Below, in pieces: positions 16,370 to 24,943 of a stretch of 64,000 nt of DNA; position 1 is the stretch's first letter, and the number at the start of each line of letters is the position of its first letter. The notes under the pieces were generated by a model. That model searched no databases and was not told where the DNA came from. It worked only from the letters and a program-made list of their open reading frames with translations. The translations under genes were made by a program, and so were the position numbers. Source of the DNA: Maribacter sedimenticola (GTDB lineage Bacteria > Bacteroidota > Bacteroidia > Flavobacteriales > Flavobacteriaceae); assembly GCF_900188415.1 (NCBI RefSeq), contig NZ_FZNV01000004.1, positions 124,001 to 188,000 of the forward strand, written 5' to 3'.

Positions 16370-17848
16370 ATGGCCGACCATAATACCAATGAGCATAGAG
16401 AAAATGAACATATTGTACAGAACAGGGAACTGAGTATTTTAGAAGCTCTCATTCCGGTTATAGCCTTAGTAGGAATGCTAGCCTATAATGTATATGTTTT
16501 TGGGGATGATGCGTTAAGCGGGTCCAATCAATTCATACTATTATTAGGAGGCGCCATAGCCGCAATTGTAGGTTTTTTTAATAAAGTTTCCTATAAACAA
16601 ATGTTTGCGGAAGTTGCGGAAAATATAAAAGCTACGACCGGAGCATTACTGATTTTATTAATGGTTGGCGCCTTGGCCGGTACATGGCTGGTAAGTGGTG
16701 TAATACCGGCTATGATCTATTATGGTCTTCAAATCTTAAATCCCACTATATTTTTGGCCGCCTGCGTTATCATTTGTGCAATCATATCCGTGGCCACCGG
16801 CAGTAGCTGGACCACCTCTGCAACAGTTGGTATTGCCCTTATAGGTATTGGTGAAGCCTTAGGTGTTTCCTTGGGAATGACGGCAGGGGCCGTATTATCC
16901 GGTGCATATTTTGGAGACAAATTATCTCCTTTAAGCGATACTACAAATTTAGCGCCGGCAATGGCCGGTGGGGAATTATTTACCCATATTAAATATATGT
17001 TATGGACAACGGTTCCAACAATTTCAATTACGTTATTGGTGTTCATAATTATTGGACTTAACATAGATACGAGCGGTGTTGCGGATATCGACTCCATTTT
17101 ATCCTCTATAGACGCCACCTTCAATATAAACGGATGGTTATTTTTAGTTCCAGTGGTAGTCGTCGCATTGATAGTAAAAAAAACACCTCCATTGGCCGCA
17201 TTGCTCATTGGTACCTTGCTGGGTGCATTATTTGCCGTCATTTTTCAACCTGAGGTCGTTGCAGGAATAACGGACAGTAAACAGCTAGATTTTCATTCGG
17301 CCTACAAGGGTATATTACAGGCAATTACTGTTAGCACTGAAATTCCAACGGACAATGAGGTGTTGAGCGATTTGTTTTCCGCAAAGGGAATGGCCGGTAT
17401 GATGGGTACTATTTGGCTTATTGTTTGCGCCATGGTTTTTGGCGGAATTATGGATGGTATTGGAGCATTGTCCCGTATTACAAAGGCCTTATTAAGTTTG
17501 GCTAAATCTACATTTGGTCTATTCTTTAGTACAGGTATAAGCTGTATTGTGCTAAACGGTACTGCATCTGACCAGTATTTGGCCATTGTGGTTCCGGGCA
17601 AAATGTTCGCCAAAGCATTTAAGGATAAAGGTCTAGCTCCTGAAAACCTGAGCAGGACCTTGGAAGATACGGGAACGGTAACTTCCGTACTTATTCCTTA
17701 TAATACCTGTGGAGCATATCATAGCGGTGTATTAGGTGTTAGTGTAGCGGAATACTTTGTATATGCAATTTTTAATTGGTTAAGCCCGATCATGACTTTT
17801 ATATTTGCCGCCCTCAATATTAAGATCAAACGCATATTCACCAAATAA
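16370..17848 (+). CDS. nhaC: NhaC-family Na+/H+ antiporter-type transporter
   Basis: 492 residues with about eleven to twelve membrane helices and a hydrophilic N-terminal tail of about 25 residues. Motifs of the NhaC family are visible: ATGSSWTTSATVGIALIG, GAYFGDKLSPLSDTTNLAPA and, near the end, PYNTCGAYHSGVLGV. NhaC members exchange sodium and protons or carry organic acids (malate/lactate type). Its place just after the gamma-lyase-like gene suggests a role linked to methionine breakdown products, but that is inference from position only. Confidence 0.85.
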   Translation: MADHNTNEHRENEHIVQNRELSILEALIPVIALVGMLAYNVYVFGDDALSGSNQFILLLGGAIAAIVGFFNKVSYKQMFAEVAENIKATTGALLILLMVGALAGTWLVSGVIPAMIYYGLQILNPTIFLAACVIICAIISVATGSSWTTSATVGIALIGIGEALGVSLGMTAGAVLSGAYFGDKLSPLSDTTNLAPAMAGGELFTHIKYMLWTTVPTISITLLVFIIIGLNIDTSGVADIDSILSSIDATFNINGWLFLVPVVVVALIVKKTPPLAALLIGTLLGALFAVIFQPEVVAGITDSKQLDFHSAYKGILQAITVSTEIPTDNEVLSDLFSAKGMAGMMGTIWLIVCAMVFGGIMDGIGALSRITKALLSLAKSTFGLFFSTGISCIVLNGTASDQYLAIVVPGKMFAKAFKDKGLAPENLSRTLEDTGTVTSVLIPYNTCGAYHSGVLGVSVAEYFVYAIFNWLSPIMTFIFAALNIKIKRIFTK

Positions 17849-18030
17849 CTCATTTGCGCAGTTTGCTTATAAGTTCCTACCCCGGTCGTTAAAGTAACGA
17901 TCTGATAATTTATGGCACCTATAATTAACACTTCAACAAGAAAAACATACAAATTCTTACGCCATTCAAAATAGTTATTCTTGCATTGAAAATTCTAATT
18001 TTGAATGCTGCAATACAGGTTTTCATGCAC

Positions 18031-18038
18031 TAATTTTG
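18031..18038 (+). promoter_or_regulatory. Candidate -7 box of the peroxiredoxin gene
   Basis: TAATTTTG at 18031-18038 fits TAnnTTTG and lies 33 bases before the ATG. A second identical box sits at 17996-18003. A well spaced -33 TTG is not obvious for either. Confidence 0.4.
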
Positions 18039-18071
18039 CCTTACAAATAAATCAATAAACGAAAACATATT

Positions 18072-18716
18072 ATGGCATTTGTAGGAAAAAAATTCCCAAA
18101 TCTAAGCGTTAATGCAATGAACGAAATGGGCGATACTTTTAAGATCAACGTATTGGAAGAAGCTCAGAAAAACAATAAAAAAGTAGTTCTTTTTTGGTAC
18201 CCAAAGGATTTCACTTTCGTTTGTCCTACCGAACTACATGCTTTTCAAGCAGCTTTAGGTGAGTTCGAAAAAAGAAATACAATGGTAATTGGAGCGTCAT
18301 GTGATACTGCAGAAGTTCATTTTGCTTGGTTAAGTACAGATAAGGACAACGGAGGAATTGAAGGTGTTACCTACCCTATTTTAGCTGATAGCAACAGAAA
18401 TTTAGCGGCTACTTTAGGTATTCTTGACACAACAAATAAAGAATACGATGAGGTCAACGATATCATTACCGTTGAAGGCGATAATGTTACTTACCGCGCC
18501 ACATACTTAATAGATGAGGAAGGAACCGTTTTCCATGAGGGTATCAACCATATGCCTTTAGGTAGAAATGTAAACGAATATCTTCGTTTAATAGACGCTT
18601 ACACCCATGTGCAGGAAAAAGGAGAAGTATGTCCTGCCAACTGGGAAGAAGGCAAAGAAGCAATGTCCGCCAACAGGGAGGGTGTAAAATCCTATCTATC
18701 CGCACACGCTAACTAA
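18072..18716 (+). CDS. Typical 2-Cys peroxiredoxin
   Basis: 214 residues, AhpC/TSA family. The peroxidatic cysteine is C51 in FTFVCPTELHAF and the resolving one is C187 in GEVCPANW, both intact. It reduces hydrogen peroxide and alkyl hydroperoxides in the cytoplasm, and needs a thioredoxin-type donor. That donor is likely encoded next door: a small thioredoxin gene begins 65 bases downstream. The gene is followed by a hairpin without a T run, which may adjust expression of the downstream genes. Confidence 0.93.
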   Translation: MAFVGKKFPNLSVNAMNEMGDTFKINVLEEAQKNNKKVVLFWYPKDFTFVCPTELHAFQAALGEFEKRNTMVIGASCDTAEVHFAWLSTDKDNGGIEGVTYPILADSNRNLAATLGILDTTNKEYDEVNDIITVEGDNVTYRATYLIDEEGTVFHEGINHMPLGRNVNEYLRLIDAYTHVQEKGEVCPANWEEGKEAMSANREGVKSYLSAHAN

Positions 18717-18730
18717 ACAATTTTTATCAT

Positions 18731-18754
18731 AGGGCATGAATGATTTCATGCCCT
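18731..18754 (+). terminator. Hairpin after peroxiredoxin gene (attenuator-like)
   Basis: AGGGCATGAA (18731-18740), loop TGAT, TTCATGCCCT (18745-18754): a perfect ten-base stem. It is followed by TGTTAA rather than a T run, so it is more likely an mRNA-stabilising or partial-termination element than a full stop. Confidence 0.55.
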
Positions 18755-18780
18755 TGTTAATCCATTAAACAATTGAAGTT

Positions 18781-19095
18781 ATGTTACTAGAACTAGAAGA
18801 AGATAATCTACAGGAAATTATAGCTAATAATGATAATGTTGTTGTTCAGTATTCGGCCACTTGGTGTGGTAACTGTAGAATCATGAAGCCTAAATTCAAA
18901 AAAGAGGCTTCAACCAATGAGAACATTACCTTTGTCATAGCCGATGCCGAAAAATTCCCTGCCTCAAGAAAACTTGCCAATGTTGACAATTTGCCAACGT
19001 TTGCATCTTTCGAAAAAGGGAAATTAAAGAATCAGGTCCAGACCAATAAATATGACCTTTTAAAAGAATTGATCAGTGAGGTTGCCTATAATTAA
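18781..19095 (+). CDS. Thioredoxin-family protein (CGNC)
   Basis: 104 residues, a single thioredoxin fold. The active site is C29-G-N-C32 in ATWCGNCRIMKP, in place of the usual WCGPC; the cis-proline is in NLPTFASF. It probably reduces the upstream peroxiredoxin or Tpx. The last 20 bases overlap the GTG-started DUF6952 gene, so translation of the two is coupled. Confidence 0.9.
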   Translation: MLLELEEDNLQEIIANNDNVVVQYSATWCGNCRIMKPKFKKEASTNENITFVIADAEKFPASRKLANVDNLPTFASFEKGKLKNQVQTNKYDLLKELISEVAYN

Positions 19096-19333
19096 ATTAC
19101 TGACGGAATTTATTGAGGAAAAGGACAGTGATTACGTTCTGGAAACCATTGAAACCTTAGAAGCCCTTACGGAATTACCCTCATTAAAAGATGAAGAGCT
19201 TGATGTTATAGGAGAATTGATTTCCAATATGTACGGTGCTCTTGATGTAGCGCAGAGCATACAGGATGGTATTCCAAAAAAAGATGCCATGAACCAATTT
19301 ATGCAACGGGTTCTTGGCTCCATTGATAAATAA
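19076..19333 (+). CDS. DUF6952-family small protein
   Basis: 85 residues, acidic, all-helical (…DSDYVLETIETLEAL…, …KDEELDVIGELISNMYGAL…). I recognise it as the small family that follows peroxiredoxin and thioredoxin genes in flavobacteria (DUF6952); its function is unknown. The start is GTG at 19076, inside the thioredoxin gene with a 20-base overlap. The tight linkage suggests that it acts with the thioredoxin/peroxiredoxin pair, perhaps as a partner or regulator. A strong terminator follows. Confidence 0.75.
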   Translation: MRLPIIKLLTEFIEEKDSDYVLETIETLEALTELPSLKDEELDVIGELISNMYGALDVAQSIQDGIPKKDAMNQFMQRVLGSIDK

Positions 19334-19352
19334 AATACCCAAATAAATTTTT

Positions 19353-19388
19353 AAGGTTCTTTCATGCATGAAAGAACCTTTTTTTTAT
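19353..19388 (+). terminator. Rho-independent terminator after the redox genes
   Basis: A perfect 28-base palindrome at 19353-19380 (AAGGTTCTTTC, centre ATGCAT, GAAAGAACCTT) followed by a T run from 19379. It ends the peroxiredoxin-thioredoxin-DUF6952 unit. Confidence 0.9.
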
Positions 19389-19452
19389 CCTTTAATTTAC
19401 GTTTAAGCTTTATATTTTATAATTTCACAACTTTAAATCTTAAACTTAAAAC

Positions 19453-19956
19453 ATGGCTTCCGTAACACTAAAAGGCAATACCGTACATACTATAGGATCA
19501 TTACCAACTAATGGTAATAAGGCTCCAGAATTTCAATTGACCAAAAACGACCTATCTACCGTTAAACTTTCGGATTATGAAGGTTCTAGGGTAGTTTTAA
19601 ATATTTTTCCAAGTGTGGACACTGGCACCTGCGCACAATCCGTAAGACAATTTAACCAAGAAGCTGCAGAGCTGGACAATACCATTGTATTATGTGTTTC
19701 CAAGGATTTACCATTTGCCCAAGCAAGATTTTGCGGTGCGGAAGGTATAGAAAACGTAGAAATGCTTTCAGATTTTAGGGATGGCAATTTCGGTAAAGCG
19801 TATAACGTGGATTTCTCTGATGGACCTTTAACACCACTACATTCCAGAGCTGTCGTTGTACTGGATGAAAAAGGAAATGTCATCTATACGGAACAAGTAG
19901 CGGAAATAACCGAAGAACCTAATTACAAGGCGGCATTGGAGGCGTTGATGAATTAA
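19453..19956 (+). CDS. tpx: Thiol peroxidase Tpx
   Basis: 167 residues, the usual size for Tpx. Peroxidatic C60 in the hallmark [14 protein letters not shown] and resolving C94 in ARFCGAEG. It reduces lipid and other hydroperoxides with thioredoxin as donor. It begins a new unit after the terminator and is followed after ten bases by dgkA, so the two may be co-transcribed. Confidence 0.94.
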   Translation: MASVTLKGNTVHTIGSLPTNGNKAPEFQLTKNDLSTVKLSDYEGSRVVLNIFPSVDTGTCAQSVRQFNQEAAELDNTIVLCVSKDLPFAQARFCGAEGIENVEMLSDFRDGNFGKAYNVDFSDGPLTPLHSRAVVVLDEKGNVIYTEQVAEITEEPNYKAALEALMN

Positions 19957-19966
19957 AAATAAATCC

Positions 19967-20335
19967 ATGCCCAAAGAATCCTTTTTGGTCAACCGTATCA
20001 AAAGTGTTGGTTTCGCCTTAAAAGGAGCCTGGTTATTGGTACGCACCGAAGCAAGTATAAAAATCCAAGTGGTCATTGCCATAGTGGTTACCATAGCCGG
20101 TTTTTATTTTGAAATTTCAAGCACGGAATGGATTCTGCAGATTTTTGCCATTGCCCTAGTTTTAGGTTTAGAAGGCTTAAATACGGCCGTTGAAAAAATA
20201 TCAGATTATGTACAGCCAGAATTTGATGTTAAGATAGGCTTCATCAAGGATATTTCTGCCGGTGCCGTTATGCTGGTTTCAATAGCTTCGGCAATTATTG
20301 GGCTCATCATTTATATTCCTAAGATTTTCCAGTAA
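19967..20335 (+). CDS. dgkA: Diacylglycerol/undecaprenol kinase-type protein DgkA
   Basis: 122 residues with three membrane helices and an N-terminal surface helix. The family motif EGLNTAVEKISDYV, containing the catalytic and metal-binding Glu residues, is intact. It phosphorylates diacylglycerol or undecaprenol in the inner membrane, which feeds back into phospholipid or cell wall carrier recycling. It stands between tpx and ftsK on the same strand. Confidence 0.92.
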   Translation: MPKESFLVNRIKSVGFALKGAWLLVRTEASIKIQVVIAIVVTIAGFYFEISSTEWILQIFAIALVLGLEGLNTAVEKISDYVQPEFDVKIGFIKDISAGAVMLVSIASAIIGLIIYIPKIFQ

Positions 20336-20396
20336 GCGCCAACATTTCCAATTGCTCAACGTAAATTTGTAATTTAGCACCAGAATAAAAGATTTA

Positions 20397-22766
20397 ATGG
20401 CAAAGAAGGCAACTAAATCAAAGCCAAAACCTACTAAAAAAGGAACATCGTTTAAATTGTCCAAACAGAATAAAATTATTTTGGGCAGTTTACTCATGCT
20501 TTTTAGTATTGCATTGTTTTTTTCATTTATATCCTTTTATTTTAATTGGCAAGATGACCAAAGCCTATTGACGGAATTTAAGGACCGTAATGAACTTGCC
20601 AAGAATTTATTGAACAAATTTGGTGCTAGCATCAGTCATTTTTTCATGTATAAAGGCTTTGGACTGGCCTCGTTAATTTTCCCGTTCTTAATTTGTATAA
20701 CCGGCATTTATCTATTTTTAGGATTGCCTTTAAAAGCCCTGATCAAAAAATGGATATGGGGGCTTTTATTTGTAATATGGATTTCAATCGCGTTAGGGTT
20801 CTTTGCCATTGAAACCCCTTTATTAGGTGGATTGATCGGCTATGAAATGAATGACTTTCTGCAAGACTACGCCGGCAAAATAGGAGTATTGTTATTATTG
20901 CTCTTTGGACTGATTTTCATTGTGGTCAGATTATTTGAGCTTACGCCAGAAGCTATAGGCTCATTCTTTAAATCAAGAAAAGAGGCCATTTCATCAGAAT
21001 TTAAGGCAAGTAAGGAACGGAAGAAAACACTTGCAGAGGAAGAAGAGCTGATAACCTCTTCCTTAGAGGAAGAGTCCCCTATTGTAGTTGATACCTACAC
21101 TCATAAAACCGAAATTCCCCACTTAGAACCAGAACCGGAATCCAAGGATTTTGAAGTTGTTGCCCCTGAAGAAGAGGAAACCTTGGATATGGAAGTGGAA
21201 CAGGTTATTGAAGAACCTGAGGAATTAGATTTATTGGCCAATAAATTGGTCGACGACTTTGGTGAATTTGACCCTACGCTAGAACTGGGTAATTATAAGT
21301 TCCCAACCATAGAATTATTGGATCAACATGGGGTAACCGGTGGTATTACCATAAATCAAGAAGAATTAGAGGAAAACAAGAACAAAATTGTAGAAACCCT
21401 TAAAAATTACAAAATTGGGATTGCCCAGATTAAAGCAACCATAGGACCTACCGTTACCTTATATGAAATAGTACCGGAAGCCGGTATACGAATTTCCAAG
21501 ATAAAAAACCTTGAAGATGATATTGCCCTGTCGTTGGCGGCCCTGGGCATACGTATCATAGCACCCATACCGGGTAAGGGCACCATTGGTATTGAGGTAC
21601 CCAATAAAAACGCGACTATAGTCTCCATGCGTTCGGTAATTGCGTCAAGCAAATTTCAAAAGGCCGAAATGGAACTTCCCATTGCATTTGGAAAAACGAT
21701 CAGTAACGAAACTTTTGTAGTTGATTTGGCTAAAATGCCACACTTGTTAATGGCAGGTGCCACAGGTCAAGGTAAATCCGTTGGTTTAAATGCGGTATTA
21801 ACCTCGTTATTATACAAAAGGCATCCAGCTGAGGTCAAATTTATTCTTGTTGATCCCAAGAAGGTAGAATTAACCCTTTACAATAAAATTGAGCGCCATT
21901 TCTTGGCCAAACTACCCGATTCAGAAGAAGCGATAATTACGGACAATACCAAGGTAATCCACACCTTAAATTCCCTTTGTATAGAAATGGATAATAGGTA
22001 TGAGCTCTTAAAATTGGCTATGGTCCGTAACCTTAAAGAATACAATACTAAGTTTAAAGCGCGTAAACTTAATCCGCATGACGGACATAAATTTTTGCCC
22101 TATATCGTTTTGGTGATCGATGAGTTTGCAGATCTGATCATGACCGCGGGCAAGGAAGTAGAAACCCCTGTTGCAAGATTGGCGCAATTGGCAAGGGCCA
22201 TTGGTATCCATTTGATCATTGCAACACAACGACCATCCGTGAACGTTATTACAGGTATCATTAAAGCTAACTTCCCGGCAAGGCTCGCATTTAGGGTAAC
22301 TTCCAAAATAGATTCAAGAACTATATTGGATACTGCCGGTGCCGATCAATTAATTGGTAGGGGTGATATGTTGTTTACCCAAGGTAATGATGTAACCCGT
22401 ATTCAATGTGCTTTTGTAGATACTCCAGAGGTAGCTAAAATTGTTGAGTTCATAGGCAGTCAACGAGCATATCCAGATGCCCATGAGCTACCTGAATATG
22501 TTGGCGAGGATTCTGGCACGAGTCTTGATAACAATGTGTCTGAAAGGGACGCTAAATTTCGCGAAGCTGCAGAAGTTATCGTAATTGCCCAACAAGGCTC
22601 CGCCTCATTGATTCAGCGTAAGTTGAAATTGGGATATAACAGGGCTGGCAGAATTATTGATCAGTTAGAGGCAGCAGGAATTGTAGGTCCATTTGAAGGC
22701 AGTAAGGCAAGACAGGTTTATGTAACGGATATTGCCGCCCTTCACCAAATTTTGGATAATGAATAA
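20397..22766 (+). CDS. ftsK: DNA translocase FtsK
   Basis: 789 residues. N-terminal membrane domain with about four helices (30-180), an acidic linker (about 200-290), the alpha domain (295-430), the RecA-like motor with Walker A GATGQGKS (about 453-460) and Walker B VLVIDEFADL, and the C-terminal gamma winged helix (about 725-789, LIQRKLKLGYNRAGRIIDQLE). It pumps DNA at the septum and activates XerCD recombination at dif. The linker is short compared with that of E. coli, as is usual in Bacteroidota. lolA follows within a few bases. Confidence 0.95.
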   Translation: MAKKATKSKPKPTKKGTSFKLSKQNKIILGSLLMLFSIALFFSFISFYFNWQDDQSLLTEFKDRNELAKNLLNKFGASISHFFMYKGFGLASLIFPFLICITGIYLFLGLPLKALIKKWIWGLLFVIWISIALGFFAIETPLLGGLIGYEMNDFLQDYAGKIGVLLLLLFGLIFIVVRLFELTPEAIGSFFKSRKEAISSEFKASKERKKTLAEEEELITSSLEEESPIVVDTYTHKTEIPHLEPEPESKDFEVVAPEEEETLDMEVEQVIEEPEELDLLANKLVDDFGEFDPTLELGNYKFPTIELLDQHGVTGGITINQEELEENKNKIVETLKNYKIGIAQIKATIGPTVTLYEIVPEAGIRISKIKNLEDDIALSLAALGIRIIAPIPGKGTIGIEVPNKNATIVSMRSVIASSKFQKAEMELPIAFGKTISNETFVVDLAKMPHLLMAGATGQGKSVGLNAVLTSLLYKRHPAEVKFILVDPKKVELTLYNKIERHFLAKLPDSEEAIITDNTKVIHTLNSLCIEMDNRYELLKLAMVRNLKEYNTKFKARKLNPHDGHKFLPYIVLVIDEFADLIMTAGKEVETPVARLAQLARAIGIHLIIATQRPSVNVITGIIKANFPARLAFRVTSKIDSRTILDTAGADQLIGRGDMLFTQGNDVTRIQCAFVDTPEVAKIVEFIGSQRAYPDAHELPEYVGEDSGTSLDNNVSERDAKFREAAEVIVIAQQGSASLIQRKLKLGYNRAGRIIDQLEAAGIVGPFEGSKARQVYVTDIAALHQILDNE

Positions 22767-22776
22767 TATTAAAAAC

Positions 22777-23424
22777 ATGATGAAAAAAATTATTATTGTA
22801 TTTACGGCTATTTTAATGACAACTTTGGCCAACGCACAAAGTTCAGATAAGGCAAAATCATTATTGGATGAGGTATATGCCAAAGTAAAGAGCTACGACA
22901 ATATATATGTAGATTTTAAATTTGACCTTAAAAATGCGGAAGCGGGAATAAATCAAGAGACCAGAGGTGATGTAACACTTTCCGGCGAAAAATATATATT
23001 CAATTATTTAGGGTCCCAACAACTCTATGACGGTAAGAAAGTGTATACCATTGTACCTGAAAATGAAGAAGTGACCATTGAAGACCAGTCTGATGACGAA
23101 AACGCCATGACCCCTTCTAAAATGTTGACATTTTATAAGGAGGGCCATAATTATGCATGGGATATTTTACAGAATGTGCAGGGTAGAAAAATTCAATATG
23201 TAAAATTGACCCCAATAGATTCTGATACCGAAATAAAATCAAGATTATTGGGAATAGATATGGGTACAAAGCATATCTATAAACTAATTGAAACCGGAAA
23301 GAATGGCACAAAGACAACGATCACTGTTAATTCTTTTAAAACAGACCAAGATTTGTCCAAAACCTTATTTACTTTTGATGAAGCTAAATATAAGGATGAA
23401 GGCTATTTCATTCTAAGAAATTAG
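22777..23424 (+). CDS. lolA: Outer membrane lipoprotein carrier LolA
   Basis: 215 residues from the ATG at 22777 (MMKKIIIVFTAILM), chosen because it gives a clean signal peptide cut near ANAQ; an in-frame ATG at 22759 overlapping the ftsK stop is an alternative. The periplasmic domain has the LolA half-barrel pattern (YDNIYVDFKFDL, GDVTLSGEKYIF, YDGKKVYTI). It ferries lipoproteins to the outer membrane, which this surface-lipoprotein-rich organism needs. It is followed five bases later by an LptF/LptG-type permease. Confidence 0.88.
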   Translation: MMKKIIIVFTAILMTTLANAQSSDKAKSLLDEVYAKVKSYDNIYVDFKFDLKNAEAGINQETRGDVTLSGEKYIFNYLGSQQLYDGKKVYTIVPENEEVTIEDQSDDENAMTPSKMLTFYKEGHNYAWDILQNVQGRKIQYVKLTPIDSDTEIKSRLLGIDMGTKHIYKLIETGKNGTKTTITVNSFKTDQDLSKTLFTFDEAKYKDEGYFILRN

Positions 23425-23429
23425 ATCTA

Positions 23430-24932
23430 TTGAGAATTCTAGACCGTTATATCCTATCAAGGTTCGTCTTTAATTTTGTCAGTTCGTTTGTAATATTGAT
23501 GTTTATCTTCATATTTCAAACGATCTGGTTATTTATTGACGATATTGCAGGTAAAGGTCTGGATATCATCATTATAGGAAAATTTCTTTTCTATCTACTA
23601 CCAGACCTTACCGAAAAAGTTTTACCGTTAACGGTACTATTATCCTCTATACTTACTTTTGGGTCCATTGCAGAAAATTATGAGTTTGCAGCAATGAAGG
23701 CTTCGGGTATTTCGTTGCAGCGCTCAATGTTGAGCTTGATAATATTTGTGGTCCTATTAGGGGGTGTCACCTTCTTTTTTGCCAACAATGTCATTCCACT
23801 ATCCCAGCGTAAAATATACAATCTTAGGAGAAATATTGCCAAGGTAAAACCTGCCGCCGTTGTAGCAGAAGGTGTTTTTAGTGATTTTGAAGGGATGAAC
23901 ATTAAAGTGGATGAAAAATATGGGGAGAACGATCGCTTCTTAAAAAACGTCATTATCCATATAAAGTCCAAAACCAATTTGAATACTACGGTCATTAAAT
24001 CCAAAACGGGAGAATTGATTAGTAGTGAAGATTCTGATTTAATTCAATTGGTATTACATGACGGGCATTACTATGAGGATATTGTCACTAAAAGTAATGA
24101 CAGCAAAATGCAGTTCCCCTTTGCACAAGCCAATTTTGATACCTACACCATGAATATTGAAATTCCCGACATCAACAATGATGAATTGGAAGAGGAACGG
24201 GACATCAGTACGGATAAAATGAAAAACATTTCAAGGTTGTCCAAGGATATTGATTCCTTACGGGGAGACAATTACAGGATAGTACGTGCGTTTTCAAAAA
24301 ATATTGAGAGTAGAATTGGCCTATTTGCTCCTTTGGTCATTAAAAATACAGATTCCGTTAAAGCGGATATGGTTTCCAAAAAAGATTCCATTACCGCGGA
24401 AAAAGCAAAATTGGCCAGAGCAAACACGGCCCTGCAAGATTCTATAAAGGAAAATTTCCTTGTGCTTTTCCCAGAATGGCAACAGTTGCAAATACTAAGC
24501 AGTGCTAAAAATGCAACTAGTAGTATTTTAGGTTCTGTAACCGGTAAAAAAGAGGAAATGCAAAAGCGTTATAAAATATATAACATGCACATACTTTCAC
24601 TTCATAGTAAGTATGCCTTGGCATTTTCCTGTATCATATTATTTTTTGTGGGTGCCCCTTTAGGTGCAATTATTAGAAAAGGCGGACTAGGTTTACCCAT
24701 GGTTATTGCCATAGTGCTGTTCCTTATCTACTATTTTATAGGTGTTTTTGCCGGAAATTATTCCAAAGAAGGAAATATTCACCCTATGTTAGGTGCCTGG
24801 ATAGCTACATTGATTATGCTGCCGTTAGGAATATTTTTAACTAAAAGGGCAACGGAGGATAAAGGAATGGTCGATTTTGGTTTTATAACCGATTTCTTCA
24901 AAAGATTATTTAAGAAAAAAGACAAAAGCTGA
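23430..24932 (+). CDS. LptF/LptG-family (YjgP/YjgQ) LPS export permease
   Basis: 500 residues. Three N-terminal membrane helices (about 15-120), a large periplasmic domain (about 130-390) and three C-terminal helices (about 395-480), the layout of LptF/LptG. Only one such gene is seen here; its partner is elsewhere. With LptB it extracts lipopolysaccharide from the inner membrane. Translation starts at TTG (23430), five bases after lolA, giving MRILDRYILSRF, the conserved start of the family. The periplasmic part has a long charged insertion (about 265-375), longer than in E. coli. Confidence 0.87.
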   Translation: MRILDRYILSRFVFNFVSSFVILMFIFIFQTIWLFIDDIAGKGLDIIIIGKFLFYLLPDLTEKVLPLTVLLSSILTFGSIAENYEFAAMKASGISLQRSMLSLIIFVVLLGGVTFFFANNVIPLSQRKIYNLRRNIAKVKPAAVVAEGVFSDFEGMNIKVDEKYGENDRFLKNVIIHIKSKTNLNTTVIKSKTGELISSEDSDLIQLVLHDGHYYEDIVTKSNDSKMQFPFAQANFDTYTMNIEIPDINNDELEEERDISTDKMKNISRLSKDIDSLRGDNYRIVRAFSKNIESRIGLFAPLVIKNTDSVKADMVSKKDSITAEKAKLARANTALQDSIKENFLVLFPEWQQLQILSSAKNATSSILGSVTGKKEEMQKRYKIYNMHILSLHSKYALAFSCIILFFVGAPLGAIIRKGGLGLPMVIAIVLFLIYYFIGVFAGNYSKEGNIHPMLGAWIATLIMLPLGIFLTKRATEDKGMVDFGFITDFFKRLFKKKDKS

Positions 24933-24943
24933 TTGTTAACATC

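Noticed and set aside
16729..17241. 170-codon minus-strand frame
   Set aside because: Antisense to nhaC; no start context or family similarity, and nhaC motifs are unambiguous.
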